A DNA stretch of 64,000 nucleotides from Orientallactaga sibirica (GCA_036365145.1 JAEOAD010001942.1:620001-684000), one strand, 5' to 3'; shown: positions 36,789 to 52,762, counted from the stretch's first letter. The notes: generated by a model not told the origin, from the sequence alone. Made by a program: numbers and translations.

Positions 36789-36819
<31 letters not shown>

Positions 36820-37570
36820 GGCAGATGGTGGAGCAGATACTGAGGCCACCCTGAGACTACAGTGAATTCCAGGTCAGCCTGGGCCAGAGTGAGTACAAGA
36901 GAGAGGGGCAGATGGTGGGAATACTGATCCAAAAAGAGAGAGTGGACTGTCCAACAGGAGATGGGTCACCTCCACCTCATTGGCCTGGCCCGGAAGTCTT
37001 TACAGAGGAAGCCATGACAGGAATAATGCTAGCCTGAAAACCAGTTCCTGAGAGATGGTGACAGACACTGTGGTCACTCAAACCTCATCAAAACAGAGAC
37101 CCAGAGGCTACAGAGAAAGCCACACTAAATCAGATCCCTATCTTGCCAGCCAAGGCTCTGGGAACATTGTGGAAGAGCAGGAGGAAAGAGTGTAGGACCC
37201 TCAGGGTGAGTGGGAATAGCTTGTGGCAGCGTGTTTCCCCCATCCCTGCAGAGACTGACTGAGGCCTCTTGGTCCCCACAATGAATAACAATAACCCCAC
37301 CGAAGACCCCCAGCAGAAATGGGCCAGGGGAGAGGGGACCTAAGAGTACAAACTTTTTTTTATTAAAAATCAGTAAATGGGCTGGAGTGAGGGCTTAGCA
37401 GTTTAAATGCTTGCCTGTGAAACCTAAAGACCAAGTTCGATTCCCCAGAAACCACATAAGCCAGATGCACAAGGAGGCACATGTGTCTGGAGTTTGTCTG
37501 CAAGTGGCTAAAGGCCCTGGCACACCCATTCTTTCTATCTGCCCCACTCTCATATAAATAAATAAATGTT
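36652..37570. repeat. B1s, B2-like SINE and unique DNA
   Basis: Sense B1 36652-36815 with a long A tail, a B1 3' fragment 36838-36894 (probably a local repeat of the one before), unique DNA 36900-37378, and sense B2-like 37379-37570. Confidence 0.75.
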
Positions 37571-37764
37571 CTTAAGCAGTTAATAATAAAAACATTGCAA
37601 CTAATGATTAGTTACTCCTCAAAATTTCAAGATTTTAAAAGAGATTGGAACTAAATCGTAATCTATGAAACTCATAGTCCTTTCTAGTCTGTTCCACAGA
37701 TCAGTCCAGAGCTGATGTGTCTATAACAGACACCTAGAAACCATTTTTTATTTAAAATGCACAC

Positions 37765-38080
37765 ACACACACACACACACACACAAACTGGAGGCTAGGA
37801 AGATTGCTGTTGCAGTCTTGTTTGCATTGCTGGCAGAAATCACACAACCAAGAGCAGCTTTGGGGGGAGGGAGGGTTATTTTGGCTTACAGACTCAAGGG
37901 AAAGCTCCATGATGGCAGGGGAAAACCATGGCATGAACAGAGGGTGGAACATCACCCCTTGACCAACATAAGGTGGACAATAGCAACAGGAGAGTTTGTT
38001 GGCAGTGGCTAGAGGCCCTGGCATGCCCATTCTCTTCCTCCCTCCCTCTCTCTCTCTGTCTCAAATAAATAAATAAATAA
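37765..38080. repeat. CA repeat and B2-like SINE interrupted by a partial MaLR LTR
   Basis: CA repeat, then a B2-like head (ggaggctaggaagattgc, to 37807), then the U5/R side of the MaLR LTR in antisense (37808-37994; TGTTGCAG to caacaggagag), then a B2-like tail (37995-38080; gcagtggctagaggccctgg). The LTR lacks its other half, so the structure arose by insertion plus deletion or by recombination. Confidence 0.75.
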
Positions 38081-38095
38081 AATATTTTTTAAAAA

Positions 38096-40440
38096 TTCTC
38101 AGCAAGATTCTTGCAAATAGAAGTTAACATATTAAGAAGATCATTGTGGGGCTGAAGAGATGGCTTAGTAGTTAAGGCACTTGCCTGCAAAGCCAAAGGA
38201 CCTCGGTTCGACTCCCCAGGACCCACGTAAACCAGATGCACAAGGTGGCGCATGCATCTGGAGTTCATCTGCAGCGGCTGGAAGCCCTGGTGCGCCCATT
38301 CTCTCTCTACTTTCTCTCTCTCTCTGCCTGTTTCTCTCTCTCAAATAAATAAAAAAATATATTTTTTTTTTTAAAAAAAGAAGAAGATCATTGTGGTGGT
38401 TTGATTCCAGTGTCCCCCATAAACTTAGGTGTTCTGAATGCTAGGTTCCCAACTGATAGAGATTTGGGGATTAACGCTTCCTGGAGGCAGTGTGTTGTTG
38501 GGGGCAGGCTTATGGGTATAGTCAGTGTCCCCTTGCCAGTTTTTCGCATATTCTCCTGTTCCTATTGTCCATCTGATGTTGGTCAGGAGGTGATGCCCAC
38601 CTTCTGCTCATGCCATCATTTTCCCCTGCCATCATGGAGCTTCCCCTTGAGTCTGTAAGCCAAAACAAACCCTTTTTTCCCACAAGGGGCTCTCGGTTTC
38701 TGCCAGCAGTGCAAAGCTGACTGCAACAGTCATCCATCATGACCAAGTGGGCTTCACACTGGAATTGTAAAATTGGTTCAACATATGAAAAAATATGTGT
38801 AATGCATATAAAGAAACTTAATATAAATATATGAATATAAATAAACCATATAAATAAAGTTAATGATGGAAATGACATGATCATCTCAATTGATGCAGAA
38901 AAGGCATTTCACAAAGTCTTTATTATAGGAATAAAAGGAACATGCCTCACAATCATAAAAGCAATGTATTACAAGCCCACAGCCAGTATAATACTAACTG
39001 GAGAAAAACCGAGACCATTACCTCTAAAATCAGGAATGAGACAGGGGTGCCCACACTTGTCACTTCTGTTCTGTATAGTGATCTGAGTTCTCACTACAGC
39101 ACTAAGATGAGAAGAAAACATAAAACAAATAAAAACAGGACAGGCATAGAGCGGATCCCTGGTCTGGGGTATGACTGCCACTTAGGATGAGTGGAAAAAT
39201 GGAAAAGGAAGAAGTCAAATTATCTATCCCTGTTTGCAAGATGACTTCATTTTATACTTAAAAAAATCCTACAGAATCTACAATAAAGATTCTAGAACTA
39301 ATAAACACTTCCAGTAAAGGTTACAGGATACAAAATCAACAAATAAAACTCAGTAGTTTGCTGGCCAGGCTTGGTGATGCATACCTTTATTCCCAGCATT
39401 CAGGAAGCAGAGGAGGAGGATTGCTGTGAGTTTAAGTCCAGCCTGGAACTACAGACTGAGTTCCACGTCAGCCTGGGTTAGCATGAGACCCAACCCTCCC
39501 CAAAAAAAAATTAGTAGCCTTTATATACACCAATAATAAACTTTCAAACCGGGTGTGGTAGCGCATGCCTTTAATCCCAGCACTCAGGAGGCAGAGATAA
39601 GAGGATCGCCATGAGTTGGAGGCCATCCTGAGACTACATAATGAATTCCAGGTCAGCCTGGGCTAGAATGAGACCCTACCTCGAAAAACCAAAAAATAAA
39701 AAAATAAAAATAAATAAAAAAAAATAAAAAACTTTCAGAGAAAGAAATCAAGGAAACCATCCCAAAACAGCTGAAAAAAAAAAAAAAAGTAAATACCTAG
39801 AAATAAACCTAAACAAAACTGTGGAAGATCTCTCCAGTGAAAACTTCAAGATAATAATTTTTTAAAAAGAAGTTAAACAGGTTAATTGATGATTGACATA
39901 TATTCTATGCTACTAGATTGGAAGAATTAAGATCGTGAAAAATGACCACAAGTAATCTACAGATTCAATGTACTGCCGATCAACATTCCAATGACATTCC
40001 CCCCTGAACTGGAAAAAATATCACAAGAATTCATAAGGAGGCACAAAAGACCAAAGCTGTCCTAAAGAGAAAGAACACAGCTAGAGCGATCACAATACCT
40101 GATCTCAAATTATACCACAGAGCAATAGTGACAAAGACGACAAGGCTCTGGTACCAAAACAGACATACAGACCAATGGCTAAAAAAAATAAAACAGCCGG
40201 GCGTGGTGGCACACGTCTTTAATCCCAGCACTCTGGAGGCAGAGGTAGGAGGATCACCATGAATTTGAGGCCACCCTGAGATTACATAGTGAATTCCAGG
40301 TCAGCCTGGGCTAGAGTGAGACCCTACCTTGAAAAAATGAAAAATGAAAAACCAAAAAAATAAAAAAATAAAATAAACTTCCAATTACCAAATAGGCTAA
40401 TGAAATGAACAGATAGTTCACAAAAGAAGAAATACATCTG
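38096..40440 (+). mobile_element. Defective L1 (ORF2 region), repeatedly interrupted
   Basis: Reverse-transcriptase words are readable in sense: KILANR near 38100, then VIHHDQVGF after the LTR at 38729, [13 protein letters not shown] (38879 on) and [10 protein letters not shown] (39029-39058). Stops and frameshifts show it is dead. It is cut by a B2-like SINE (38148-38391), a MaLR LTR (38392-38728) and three B1s (39362-39515, 39548-39735, 40196-40365). It is 5' truncated relative to a full L1. Confidence 0.85.
38392..38728 (+). repeat. Solo MaLR LTR inside L1
   Basis: 337 bp from TGTGGTGGTTTGATTCCAGT to GACTGCAACA, the same family as 20182-22033 but in sense orientation. Flanking ATCAT (38387-38391) and GTCAT (38729-38733) look like a 5-bp target duplication with one change. 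It sits directly after a B2-like SINE. Confidence 0.85.
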
Positions 40441-40870
40441 GGGCTAGAGAGACAAATTAGTGGTCTAAGGACCAGAGTTCAATTTCCCAGTACCCATGTA
40501 AAGCCAGAGGCACAAGGTGGCACATGTGTCTGGAGTTCATTTGCAGTGGTTAGAGGCCCCCGTACACCCATTTGATCTCTCTCTAGCAAATAAATAAACT
40601 ATTTTTTAATTTATTTACTTATTAGAAAGGGAAAAAGAGAGAGAGAGCGAATGGGTACGCCAGGGCCTCTAGCCACTGCAAACGAACTCCAGATTCATGA
40701 CCACTATGTGCATCTGGCTCACATAGGTCCTGGAGAATCAAGCCAAGTTTCTACCTAATTAAAAAAAAAAATAGGAGCTGGGTGTGGTGGTGCACGCCTT
40801 TAATCCTAGCACTCGGGAGGCAGAGGTAGAAGGATTGCCATGAGTTTGAGGCCACCCTGAGACTACATGG
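40441..40870. repeat. B2-like SINEs in both orientations and a B1 head
   Basis: Sense B2-like 40441-40602, antisense B2-like 40603-40752, and a B1 cut after gactacatgg at 40870, where MaLR sequence begins. Confidence 0.75.
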
Positions 40871-40871
40871 A

Positions 40872-41687
40872 TGGTTATCAGTTTGTGGGGGCCAGCAGGG
40901 GAATATGGTGGTGGCTTGATTCAGGTGTCCCCCATAAAATTAAGTGTTCTGAATGCTAGGTCTTCAGCTAGTGGCAATTTGGGAATTGGAGATTTCTGGA
41001 GGCAGTGGATTGTTGGGAGCCAACTTATGGGTGTTAAAGCCAGCTTCCCCTTGCCAGTGTTTGGCACATCCTCCTGTTGTTGTCCACCTGATGTTGGCCA
41101 GAAGGTGATGTCCTCCCTCTGCTCATGCCATCAGTTTTCCCTGCCATCATGGAGCTTCCCCTCGAGTCTGTAAGCCAAATAAAACCCTTTCTTCCCACAA
41201 GCTGCACTTGGTTGGGTGTTTTTGTTGTTGTTGTTTTGTTTTTAGTTTTGTTTTTACTCTAGCCCAGTCTGACTTAGAATTCATTATGTAGTCTCAGGGT
41301 GGTCTCGAACTCACAGCGATCCTCCTACACCTGCCTCCAGAGTACTGGGATTAAAGGCGTGTGCCAACACTCCTGGCTGGTTGGGTGTTTTCTTTTTTTG
41401 GCAGGGGGAGAGACACAGAGAGAGGGAGAGGAAGACAGATAGAGATGGGCACGCCAGCAGCCTCTCAGCTGCTGCGAACGAAATCCAGATGCATGCGCCC
41501 CCTTGTGGTCAAGTGTGGCATTGTGTCCCTTTTGCATCTGGCTAAACGTGGGACCTGGAGATTGGAACCGCTGGAGATTGGAAACAGCGTTCTTAGGCTT
41601 AGGAGGCAGGTGCTTTAACCACTAAGTCATTTCTCCAGCCCCCTGGTTGGGTGTTTTCTGCCACCAATGTGAAACTGACTGCAACAG
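40872..41687 (+). mobile_element. MaLR LTR with internal-region remnant and two nested SINEs
   Basis: 40872-40905 matches the purine-tract end of the MaLR internal region (ggttatcagtttgtgggggc). The LTR runs from 40906 and ends GACTGCAACA at 41687. It is interrupted by an antisense B1 (about 41225-41378) and an antisense variant B2-like SINE (about 41396-41641). The LTR word ggttgggtgtttt therefore occurs three times, as the target duplications of the two insertions. The variant SINE carries GCGCCCCCTTGTGG at 41495-41508 (reverse complement CCACAAGGGGGCGC). Confidence 0.85.
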
Positions 41688-42128
41688 CATGCACCTGGAG
41701 TTCATTTACAGCAGCTGCATTACAGCCCTGGCATGTCCATTTTCTTTCTCTCTCTCTCTCTCTCTCTCTCCCTCTCTCTCTCTCTCTAACAAATACATAT
41801 ATAACAATAAAAAACAATTATTTAAAAAATATATGTGAGCGGGGCATGGTGGTGCATGCCTTTAATCCCAGCACTTGGGAGGCAGAGATCGGAGGATTGC
41901 TGTGAGTTTGAGGCCACCCTGAGATTACATGGTGAATTCCAGGTCAGCCTGGGCTGCAGTGAGACCCTACCTTGAAAAACAAAAAATTATATATATGAAT
42001 GACACAAAGCCAGGTGTGTTTGCACTCACCTATAACCCCAACACTAATAAGGTTGAGAGGAAGGAAGAAAAAAAGATTGCCACAAGATCAAGACTAACCT
42101 GGGCTACCTAGTGAAACCCTGTCTCATT
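41688..42128 (+). repeat. Headless B2-like SINE and B1 elements
   Basis: 41688-41825 is the 3' half of a B2-like SINE abutting the LTR end. B1 follows at 41840-41985, and an older B1 at 42006-42128. Confidence 0.75.
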
Positions 42129-42221
42129 TTCTCTCCCTTCTCTCTTCCCTCTCACCTTCTGTACAGAATGCTACACCCCGGAACAAATACGGTCTCAGTA
42201 TTGTTGGAACATCTTTCCAGG

Positions 42222-42227
42222 TTTATT
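42222..42227 (-). terminator. TEX37: TEX37 poly(A) signal
   Basis: AATAAA on the minus strand, about 75 bases past the stop codon. Confidence 0.6.
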
Positions 42228-42300
42228 TTCAGTTCCCTCTCTGAGCAGTGGCATGGAGTTTCCACATGCCATTGGAACAACAGATGTTCTCATACTTCCT

Positions 42301-46100
<3,800 letters not shown>

Positions 46101-46239
46101 GGCCAAGAACCTAGAAAGACACACCAGTTATCCCTGCTCTGCCTCAAGCAAGGTAAATATCCCACTATCCCCACAGTTGAGCCAAGCATACTGTGCTTAC
46201 TCTAGGATTGTCCAACCAACACGAGGTGGAAGTGCTTTT

Positions 46240-46705
46240 TATATAAAATGTCCCCATACACTCAAGTGCTTGACTACTTCATTGCCCAGTTGGTGTTGCT
46301 GTTCGGGAGGTTGTGGAACCTTTTAGGGTGGAGCCTCGCTGGAAGAAGTATGCCCCTGGGGCAAGACCTTGAGGTTTCATGATCCAGAGGACTGGGTGTT
46401 CTTTACTTCCTCCCTGCTGATAGGGTCATGTGACTCCAGCTGTCTGCTCCTGCCATGCTTTCCCTGCCACGACAAACACTTGCCCTCAAAACTGTAAGCT
46501 GAACCTTTAATCCCAGCACTCCGGAAGCTAAGGTAAGAGGGTGGCCACGAGTTCGAGGCCAGCCTGGGACTACAGAGTGAGTGCCAAGTCAGCCTGGGCT
46601 AGAGTGAGACCCTACCTCGAAAAAAAACAAAACTCCCTATAAGCTGAAATAAATTTTTTCTTTCCTTAAGCTGTTTCTGGTTAGGCATTTTGTCCCAACA
46701 GACTG
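46240..46705 (+). repeat. MaLR-type LTR with B1 inserted, upstream of TEX37
   Basis: It contains ggtgttgctgttcgggaggt, ctgctcctgccatgctttcc and a gctgaaataaa poly(A) area, as in rodent MaLR LTRs. A 5'-truncated B1 (46500-46632) is flanked by TAAGCTGAA copies. It starts about 140 bp from the TEX37 start codon, so LTR promoter input to a testis gene is conceivable, although it points away from the gene. Confidence 0.6.
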
Positions 46706-47046
46706 ATATATTGTGGCCCACACGCAGCCCTGGGTAGCTATGAATGGGGCCCAACACAAAATCATAAAGTTTGTGACTCTTGCTCACGAACCAAAGATGA
46801 CGAAGTCATATCAGGTCGCAATGTCACACAAAATAAATGCTCCAGCTTCAGGGTTAGACACCCCTGCAGGAGAGCCCATTTGTTCACATTCCTCCTTGGG
46901 ATCCCACCCTGCATATTACCCTGTCACCCAGAGCACTGGTGGAGACACTAAGCATACATGGATGAGTAGACAGGGACCTTGGGACAAAGGAGCTGTCATG
47001 GGATCTCAAGAGGAATTAGAATTCACTGTTAAAATATCATATTTGA

Positions 47047-47410
47047 AGCCCGGAGTGGTGACTCACACCTTCAATCCCAGCACTTGGGAGGCAGATATAA
47101 GAGGATCATTGTGAGTTCAAGGTCACCTCAAGACTACATAGTGAATTCCAAGTCAGCCTGGGCTAGAGAGAGACCTCAAAAAACAACAACAAAATCAGGG
47201 CTGGAGAGATGGCTTAGCAGTTAAGGTGCATGCCTGTGAAGCACCCCAGTTCTATTCTCCAGGTCTCATGTAAGCCAGATGCACATGGTGGTACATGTGT
47301 CTGGAGTTCACTTGCAGTAGCTAGAGGCCCTGGTGTGCCCATTCTCCCTCACTGTCTATCTCTCCCTCTCTCTGTCTCTAATAAATAAATGAATAATAAA
47401 TTTTTAAAAA
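47047..47410 (+). repeat. B1 and B2-like SINE
   Basis: B1 47047-47195 and B2-like 47199-47410, adjoining a solo LTR. Confidence 0.85.
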
Positions 47411-47424
47411 TTAGATTTGCCTCT

Positions 47425-47817
47425 TGTAGCAGACAGCTTCGGATTCGCTGAGATGAACTTCCAGACCAGGCACAGTTATGGAGGAAGGGATATTATTTAT
47501 TGAAGCTTACAGATCCAGGGGAAGTTCCATAAAGGCAGGAAAAGCAGCCTGCTTTCAACAGGGCCAAGCAGAGAGAGAAAAAGCCAACCAGCCAGCACAG
47601 CACACAGAGCAAAACTACTGCCAAAAGGTCACACAGCACACTTCAGGAACTCCTGCTAGGCACATTTGCATATCTTTACAATGGAATCTCAAACCTACAC
47701 CATTAACACCTTAAGACCGGTCCCCAGTGACATTGCCTCTAGCAAGGTGATTGCAGAAGCAAACTATAACTAATAAAACACTGAATATATTGGGGGACAT
47801 ATATTCAAACTACCACA
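47425..47817 (-). mobile_element. Solo MaLR-type LTR with 5-bp target duplication
   Basis: 393 bp, on the minus strand from TGTGGTAGTTTGAATATATG to GTCTGCTACA, with AATAAATAATATC as the poly(A) region. CCTCT flanks both ends (47420-47424, 47818-47822), so both borders are exact. It is a different LTR family from the element at 20182. Confidence 0.85.
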
Positions 47818-48123
47818 CCTCTCCAACAGGTAAATGCAATAGTAGGGCATGTGGAGTCCTGGTAAATGTTTAACCACTACATCTGGGTGCCGCATAAGCC
47901 CTGATGTTATAGCATTTGTCAGTTCCTGAGGTATAATGCCCCACCATGGCCCACTTCAAGCCATCAACATACCACTGATGCTGAGCTGCACAGATGCACA
48001 CAGAACGGACTCCTGAGTCGGTGTGAACCAGGACTCATACTACCTGCAGAGGCTAGGTTCAGGCCTAAGGCCAGGCATCTGAGTTCAGAAGCAGGATGTC
48101 CAAAGCAAAGAAACTGGCAAGGG

Positions 48124-48489
48124 GGCTGGAGAGATGGCTTAGCGGTTAAGGCATTTGCCAGCAAAGCCAAAGGACCCAGGTTTGATTCCCCAGGACCCAC
48201 GTTAGCCAGATGCACAAGGGGGACGCATGTGTCTGGAGTTCATTTGCAGTGGCTGGAGGCCCTGGCTCACCCATTCTCTCTGTCTCCCTTTTTCTCTGTC
48301 AAATAAATAAATTAATTAAAATATAATACATATTTTTTAAAAAGTGGCAAGGGGAAGCCAGGTGTGGTGGTTCATGCCTTTAATTCCAGCACTGAGAAGG
48401 CAGAGGTAGGAGGATTGCCATGAGTTTGAGGCCAGCCTGAGACTACATAGTGAATCCCAGGTCAGCCTGGGCTAGAGTGAGACCCTACC

Positions 48490-48520
<31 letters not shown>

Positions 48521-48880
48521 AAATAATAATTTAATTCAAAAAAAGGAAAAAAATTGGCAAGGAGACTGGGGAAATGGGTAGAGGAGATAGGTAGATGGAT
48601 CTTTAGCACTCATGTAAGTGCCAGGCATGGTGGCACACACCTGTAATGCCAGCATTCTGGAGGTGGAGACAGAAGCTCCGTGGAACTTGCTAGCCCAGTT
48701 GGTGAGCCACGGGTTCAGTGAGCGTCAATATGTCAGCAAACAAGGAGGTCAGAGGTTGATTTTGAGGAAGATACCTAACATCAACCGCTGACCTCCACAT
48801 ATATGTGAGCATACGTACACACATAGGTGAACATACACAGACACATGCACATATACCACACATACATACACACACAAAAT
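48124..48880 (+). repeat. B2-like SINE, B1 and B4/RSINE-type element
   Basis: B2-like 48124-48325, B1 48356-48510 with a long A tail, and a B4/RSINE-type composite at about 48590-48880 ending in CA-rich DNA. Confidence 0.7.
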
Positions 48881-49487
48881 GAATGAGAAGTTAAACATGA
48901 AAAGTGAAGGACGACAGCATGAAGATCCAGCCTATCCCTTGTCCCCGGGCCCCGAAGTCCTCACTGCTCAGGCACAGGTCAGCTCTTTGAGCTCACCCTA
49001 TCATGGGTGCATGGGATCATGGACCCCTGACTTTTTGATGAGCACCTCCTTTCACTCTCAGGGAACCCTGCCTGGGGCCCCACTCGGCACAGCTGGCTGT
49101 AGCCAACAGGGTAGTGGCCAGACCCCAACTGCTCCCCTGTCCCCACTCCTTTCTCTGTGCAGACAGTTCCTTCCTGGGGCTGGGAACCAATCAGTGCAAA
49201 CAGAACCTACCCCTCCTGTGACAAGAGATGACCACGAGGTCCTTCCAACCCTGGTTACCCCTGCTTCATGGAGAGCCCTGTTGTCACTGTCCCCTCAGCC
49301 ATACTTGTCTTTGAGTTCAGCCCTGACCTACATGACAGAGGTTGTTTGGGTCATAAGTCCTGGTCATTGTGATGTGAGTGACAGCCTCCTGAAGGTCAGT
49401 TCACCTGTCCTTGCCTTACTGCTCCTGGTGACTCAGAATACTTGGGCAAAAGGGACCAACACAAACCAGATCACTGGATGGTACTAG
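48879..49487 (+). other. Unassigned 202-codon open frame in repeat-poor DNA
   Basis: The longest open frame outside EIF2AK3 that is not made of SINE sequence. It is rich in Ser, Pro, Leu and Thr, with one hydrophobic stretch near the end (SSPVLALLLLVTQN). I recognise no domain. The start lies in the CA-rich end of a SINE, which argues against a real N-terminus. It could be an exon fragment, an old pseudogene or chance. Confidence 0.2.
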
Positions 49488-49629
49488 AGGGTAGGTTTTC
49501 CTGACACTCTGCACATCAGACTGTTCTCAAGAGAGGGAGGTTGATTGATAATGTAACTGAATCCATGGCCCCAGCAGGTGTGTCTGTTGCCTAAGAGGCT
49601 GGCTTATCCTATCTGTCAAAATCCTACCA

Positions 49630-49880
49630 TCTTTTTTTTTTTTTTTTTTTTTTTTTGAGAGAGAGAGACAGCAAGAGCAAGAGAGTGAGAGAGAGAATTG
49701 ATATGCCAGGGCTTCAGCCACTGGCAATTGAACTCCAAACGCTTGTGCCACCTAGTGGGCATGTGCAACCTTGTGCTTGCCTCACCTTTGTGCCTCTGGC
49801 TTACGTGAGATCTAGAGAGAGATCAAACATGGGTCCTTAGGCTTCTCAAACAAGCACCTTAACCGCTAAGCCATCTCTCC
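49630..49880 (-). repeat. Antisense variant B2-like SINE with CTCF-like motif
   Basis: Same variant as 33700-33934. TGCCACCTAGTGG at 49746-49758 (reverse complement CCACTAGGTGGCA) is CTCF-core-like with one base weaker. Confidence 0.7.
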
Positions 49881-49940
49881 AACAACCCCCTCATCTTTTG
49901 CATGTATTAGGAAGGCTATAATAAAAATTACAAATAGAGA

Positions 49941-50511
49941 GGGCTGGAGAGATGGCTTAGCGGTTAAGACATTTGCCTGAAAAGCCAAAGGATCTCAGTT
50001 CAATTCCCCAGGACCACGTAAGCCAGATGCACAAGGTGGCGCACGTGTCTGGAGTTTGTTTGCAGTGGCTGGAGGCCCTGGAGTGCCCATTCTCTCTCGC
50101 TGTCTCGCTCTCAGTCTCAAGTAAATAATAAAATATTTTTTTTAATTACAAATAGAAAAAAAATAAGGTTTTGAGGATGCAAAGAAAGTAAAACCCTTGT
50201 ACCCTGCTGGTGGTAATATAAAATGGTGAAGGGTTCTGGAGCTACCTCAGTATGTAAAGTGCCGCCTCACAAGCATGCAGACCTGAGTTTGATCTCTAGA
50301 ACCCTCATAAAATGCTAAATATCCAAAAAATAAAAACAAAAACAAAAAAAAATAAAGCCAGGGCTGGAAAGATGGCTTAGTGGTCAAGGTGTTTGCCTGC
50401 AAAGCCAAAGGACCTCGGTTCAACTCCCAGGACCTGTATAAGCCAGATAGACAAGGTGGCACATGAATCTGGAATTTGTTTGCACTGTCTGGAGGCCCTG
50501 GCGCAGCCCAT

Positions 50512-50552
<41 letters not shown>

Positions 50553-50998
50553 GCCTCTTTCTCTCTCTCACTCTCTCAAATTAATTAAAAAAATAATAAG
50601 AAGAAAAATAGGGCTGGAGAGATGGCTTAGTGGTTAAGGTGCCTGTCTGCCAAACCTAAGAATGCCCAGGTCCCACATTTAGCCAGATGCAAAATGACAC
50701 AAGGGTGCAATGCTGCACTTGCCCACAAGGGAGCACACATGTCTGGAGTTAGTTCACAGTTGCTGAGAGGCTGCTGGTGCGCCCATTCTCTATCTGTCTC
50801 TCTCAAATAATAATAATAAAAAGAAATAGCCTTTAAAAAAAAAAAAAAAGCCAGATGTGGTGGCACATGCCTTTAGTCTCAGCACTCTGGAGGCTGAGGT
50901 AGGAGGATCGCTGTGAGTTCAAGGCTAGCCTGGGAATACAGAGTGAATTCCAGATCAGCCTGGGCTAGAGCGAGACCCTACCTCAAAAAAAAAAAAAA
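49941..50998 (+). repeat. SINE block, five elements
   Basis: B2-like 49941-50145, a degraded ID/B2-type head 50229-50320, B2-like 50361-50590 with a long CT run, long-variant B2-like 50610-50825 with a decayed CTCF-like core (CCACAAGGGAGCAC at 50723-50736), and B1 50849-50998. Confidence 0.75.
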
Positions 50999-51014
50999 CT
51001 GTCTAAATAAATAA

Positions 51015-51574
51015 AAATTAAAAATGAAATGCTGGGTGTGATGGCTTGAGTGCCTGCAATTGTCTGTTAAGTCTTCCCTAATGGGTGAGCTCCAGGCCAA
51101 TAAGAAACCCTATCTCAGAAGAGGTCACACTCAAAGTTGTCGTCCTGTACCACACATATATGCACACACTTGCATGTATAGTCCCATGAACATGTTAACA
51201 TATGCACATGGGAAAATGTCCACATACACACATGCACACTATAATAAAACAGGAAAATAAGACACTAGAGACATGGCTCATTGCAAGCACGAGGCTCTGA
51301 GTTTGATCCCCAGCACCCATGTGAAAAGCTGGCATTACCACACAGCCCTGGAACCCTACTACTGAGGGTGGCAGAGATAGGAGGATCAGCCAGGCTAGCT
51401 AACACCCAGGGAGCTCTTGGCTCAGTGAGAGACACTGTCTCAGGGGAATAATGCAGAAGCGTGATAGAGGAGGGTGCTTGACATCTTCCTCTGGCCTCTG
51501 TCCCTGAGCACATGGGTCACACACACCAGCACATGCAAGTGCATACACCACACAGACACACAGCACAAAAGTAA

Positions 51575-51605
<31 letters not shown>

Positions 51606-52150
51606 CAAACGAAAAAACAAGGAAAATGGCACAGCTGCCAGGGAAAATAGGTTGGTGGTTTCTCAACAAGTTAAGCACATGGGTGTCAAGTCACTGAGGC
51701 CCTACCTTGGGGGAAAAAAGCCAAGCGTGGTGGCCCATGCCTTTAATCCTAGCATTTGGGAGACAGAGGTAGTAATATTGATGTGAGTTTGAGGCCAGCC
51801 TGGGACTACATAGTGAATTCCAGGTCAGCCTGGAAAGACCCTACCTCAAAAATAAATTAAAAAAAAAAAGAGAGAGAGAGAAAGAAAAGAAAGAAAGAAA
51901 GACATTATATACATGTACAAAAGTGTCAAAAATAAAATAAAGGGCTGGAGAGATGGGTTAGCAGTTAACACACTTGCCTGCAAAGCCAAAGGACCCAGGC
52001 TTAATTCCCCATGACCCTCATAAGCCAGGTACACAAGGTGGTACATGCATCTAGAGTTGTTTTGCAGTAGCTGAGGCCCTGGTGTGCCCATTCTCTCTCT
52101 CTCTCTCCCTGACACACACACTCTCTCTCATTAATTAATTAGTTAAAAGA
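51015..52150. repeat. B4/RSINE-type elements, B1 and B2-like SINE
   Basis: Degraded composites at 51015-51250 and 51260-51560 (ggctcagtgagagacactgt is RSINE-like), B1 51719-51870, B2-like 51943-52150 followed by an AAAAAG repeat. Confidence 0.65.
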
Positions 52151-52169
52151 AAAAGAAAAAGAAAAAGAA

Positions 52170-52762
52170 AAAGAAAGTTGGAAAAAGCTACACTACATGC
52201 AGTTCAATGGGAAAGAAATCACCAGTGGAGATATTCAACAGTGGACACTGCAAGCCTTAAATTTGGTCAGTCAGGCCAAATGAGCCAACAGGTGCAATAG
52301 TGGCATGTCTGCTACGGGGAAACCAACTGCTCTCATTGGAATTAATTAGGGAATACATCCCTGATACTAAAATAAAAGTGTTCCATTGTCCAAAAAAAAA
52401 AGCCAAAGTTGGCCAAAAAGATTCTCCAAATGCCAGATAGGGGTGTATGCATTTGGAGGGGTGGAACGCCCATTCTTTCCCTCTCCACCTCTTTTGCTCT
52501 CTCAAATAAATAAGATATTTTTAAATAAAAGATAAAAAATTAAATAAAATTAAATAAAAACAAAAATAAATGATGATTTCACTTACAAGTACCCCCAGAG
52601 ACAGTTTAGGGGCTTGGAAGAAGGAGAAATGAGAAGTTAATTTTTATTTATTTATTTATTTTTGGAAACATGATCTCATGTAGCCTTGGGGGTTGTCCTT
52701 GAACTTGCTGTGTAGCCAAAACTGGCCTTGACTCCTGATCCTCCTGCATCAACCTCCTGAGT
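52170..52762. repeat. L1 3' UTR fragment and degraded SINEs
   Basis: 52170-52390 shares a long run with 62885-63090 (gctggaaaaagctacact, ggccaaatgagccaa). A decayed B2-like lies at 52400-52520 and an antisense B1-like piece at 52655-52762. Confidence 0.6.

Noticed and set aside
38877..39190. Open frames with reverse-transcriptase words
   Set aside because: Part of a dead, truncated L1, not a host gene.
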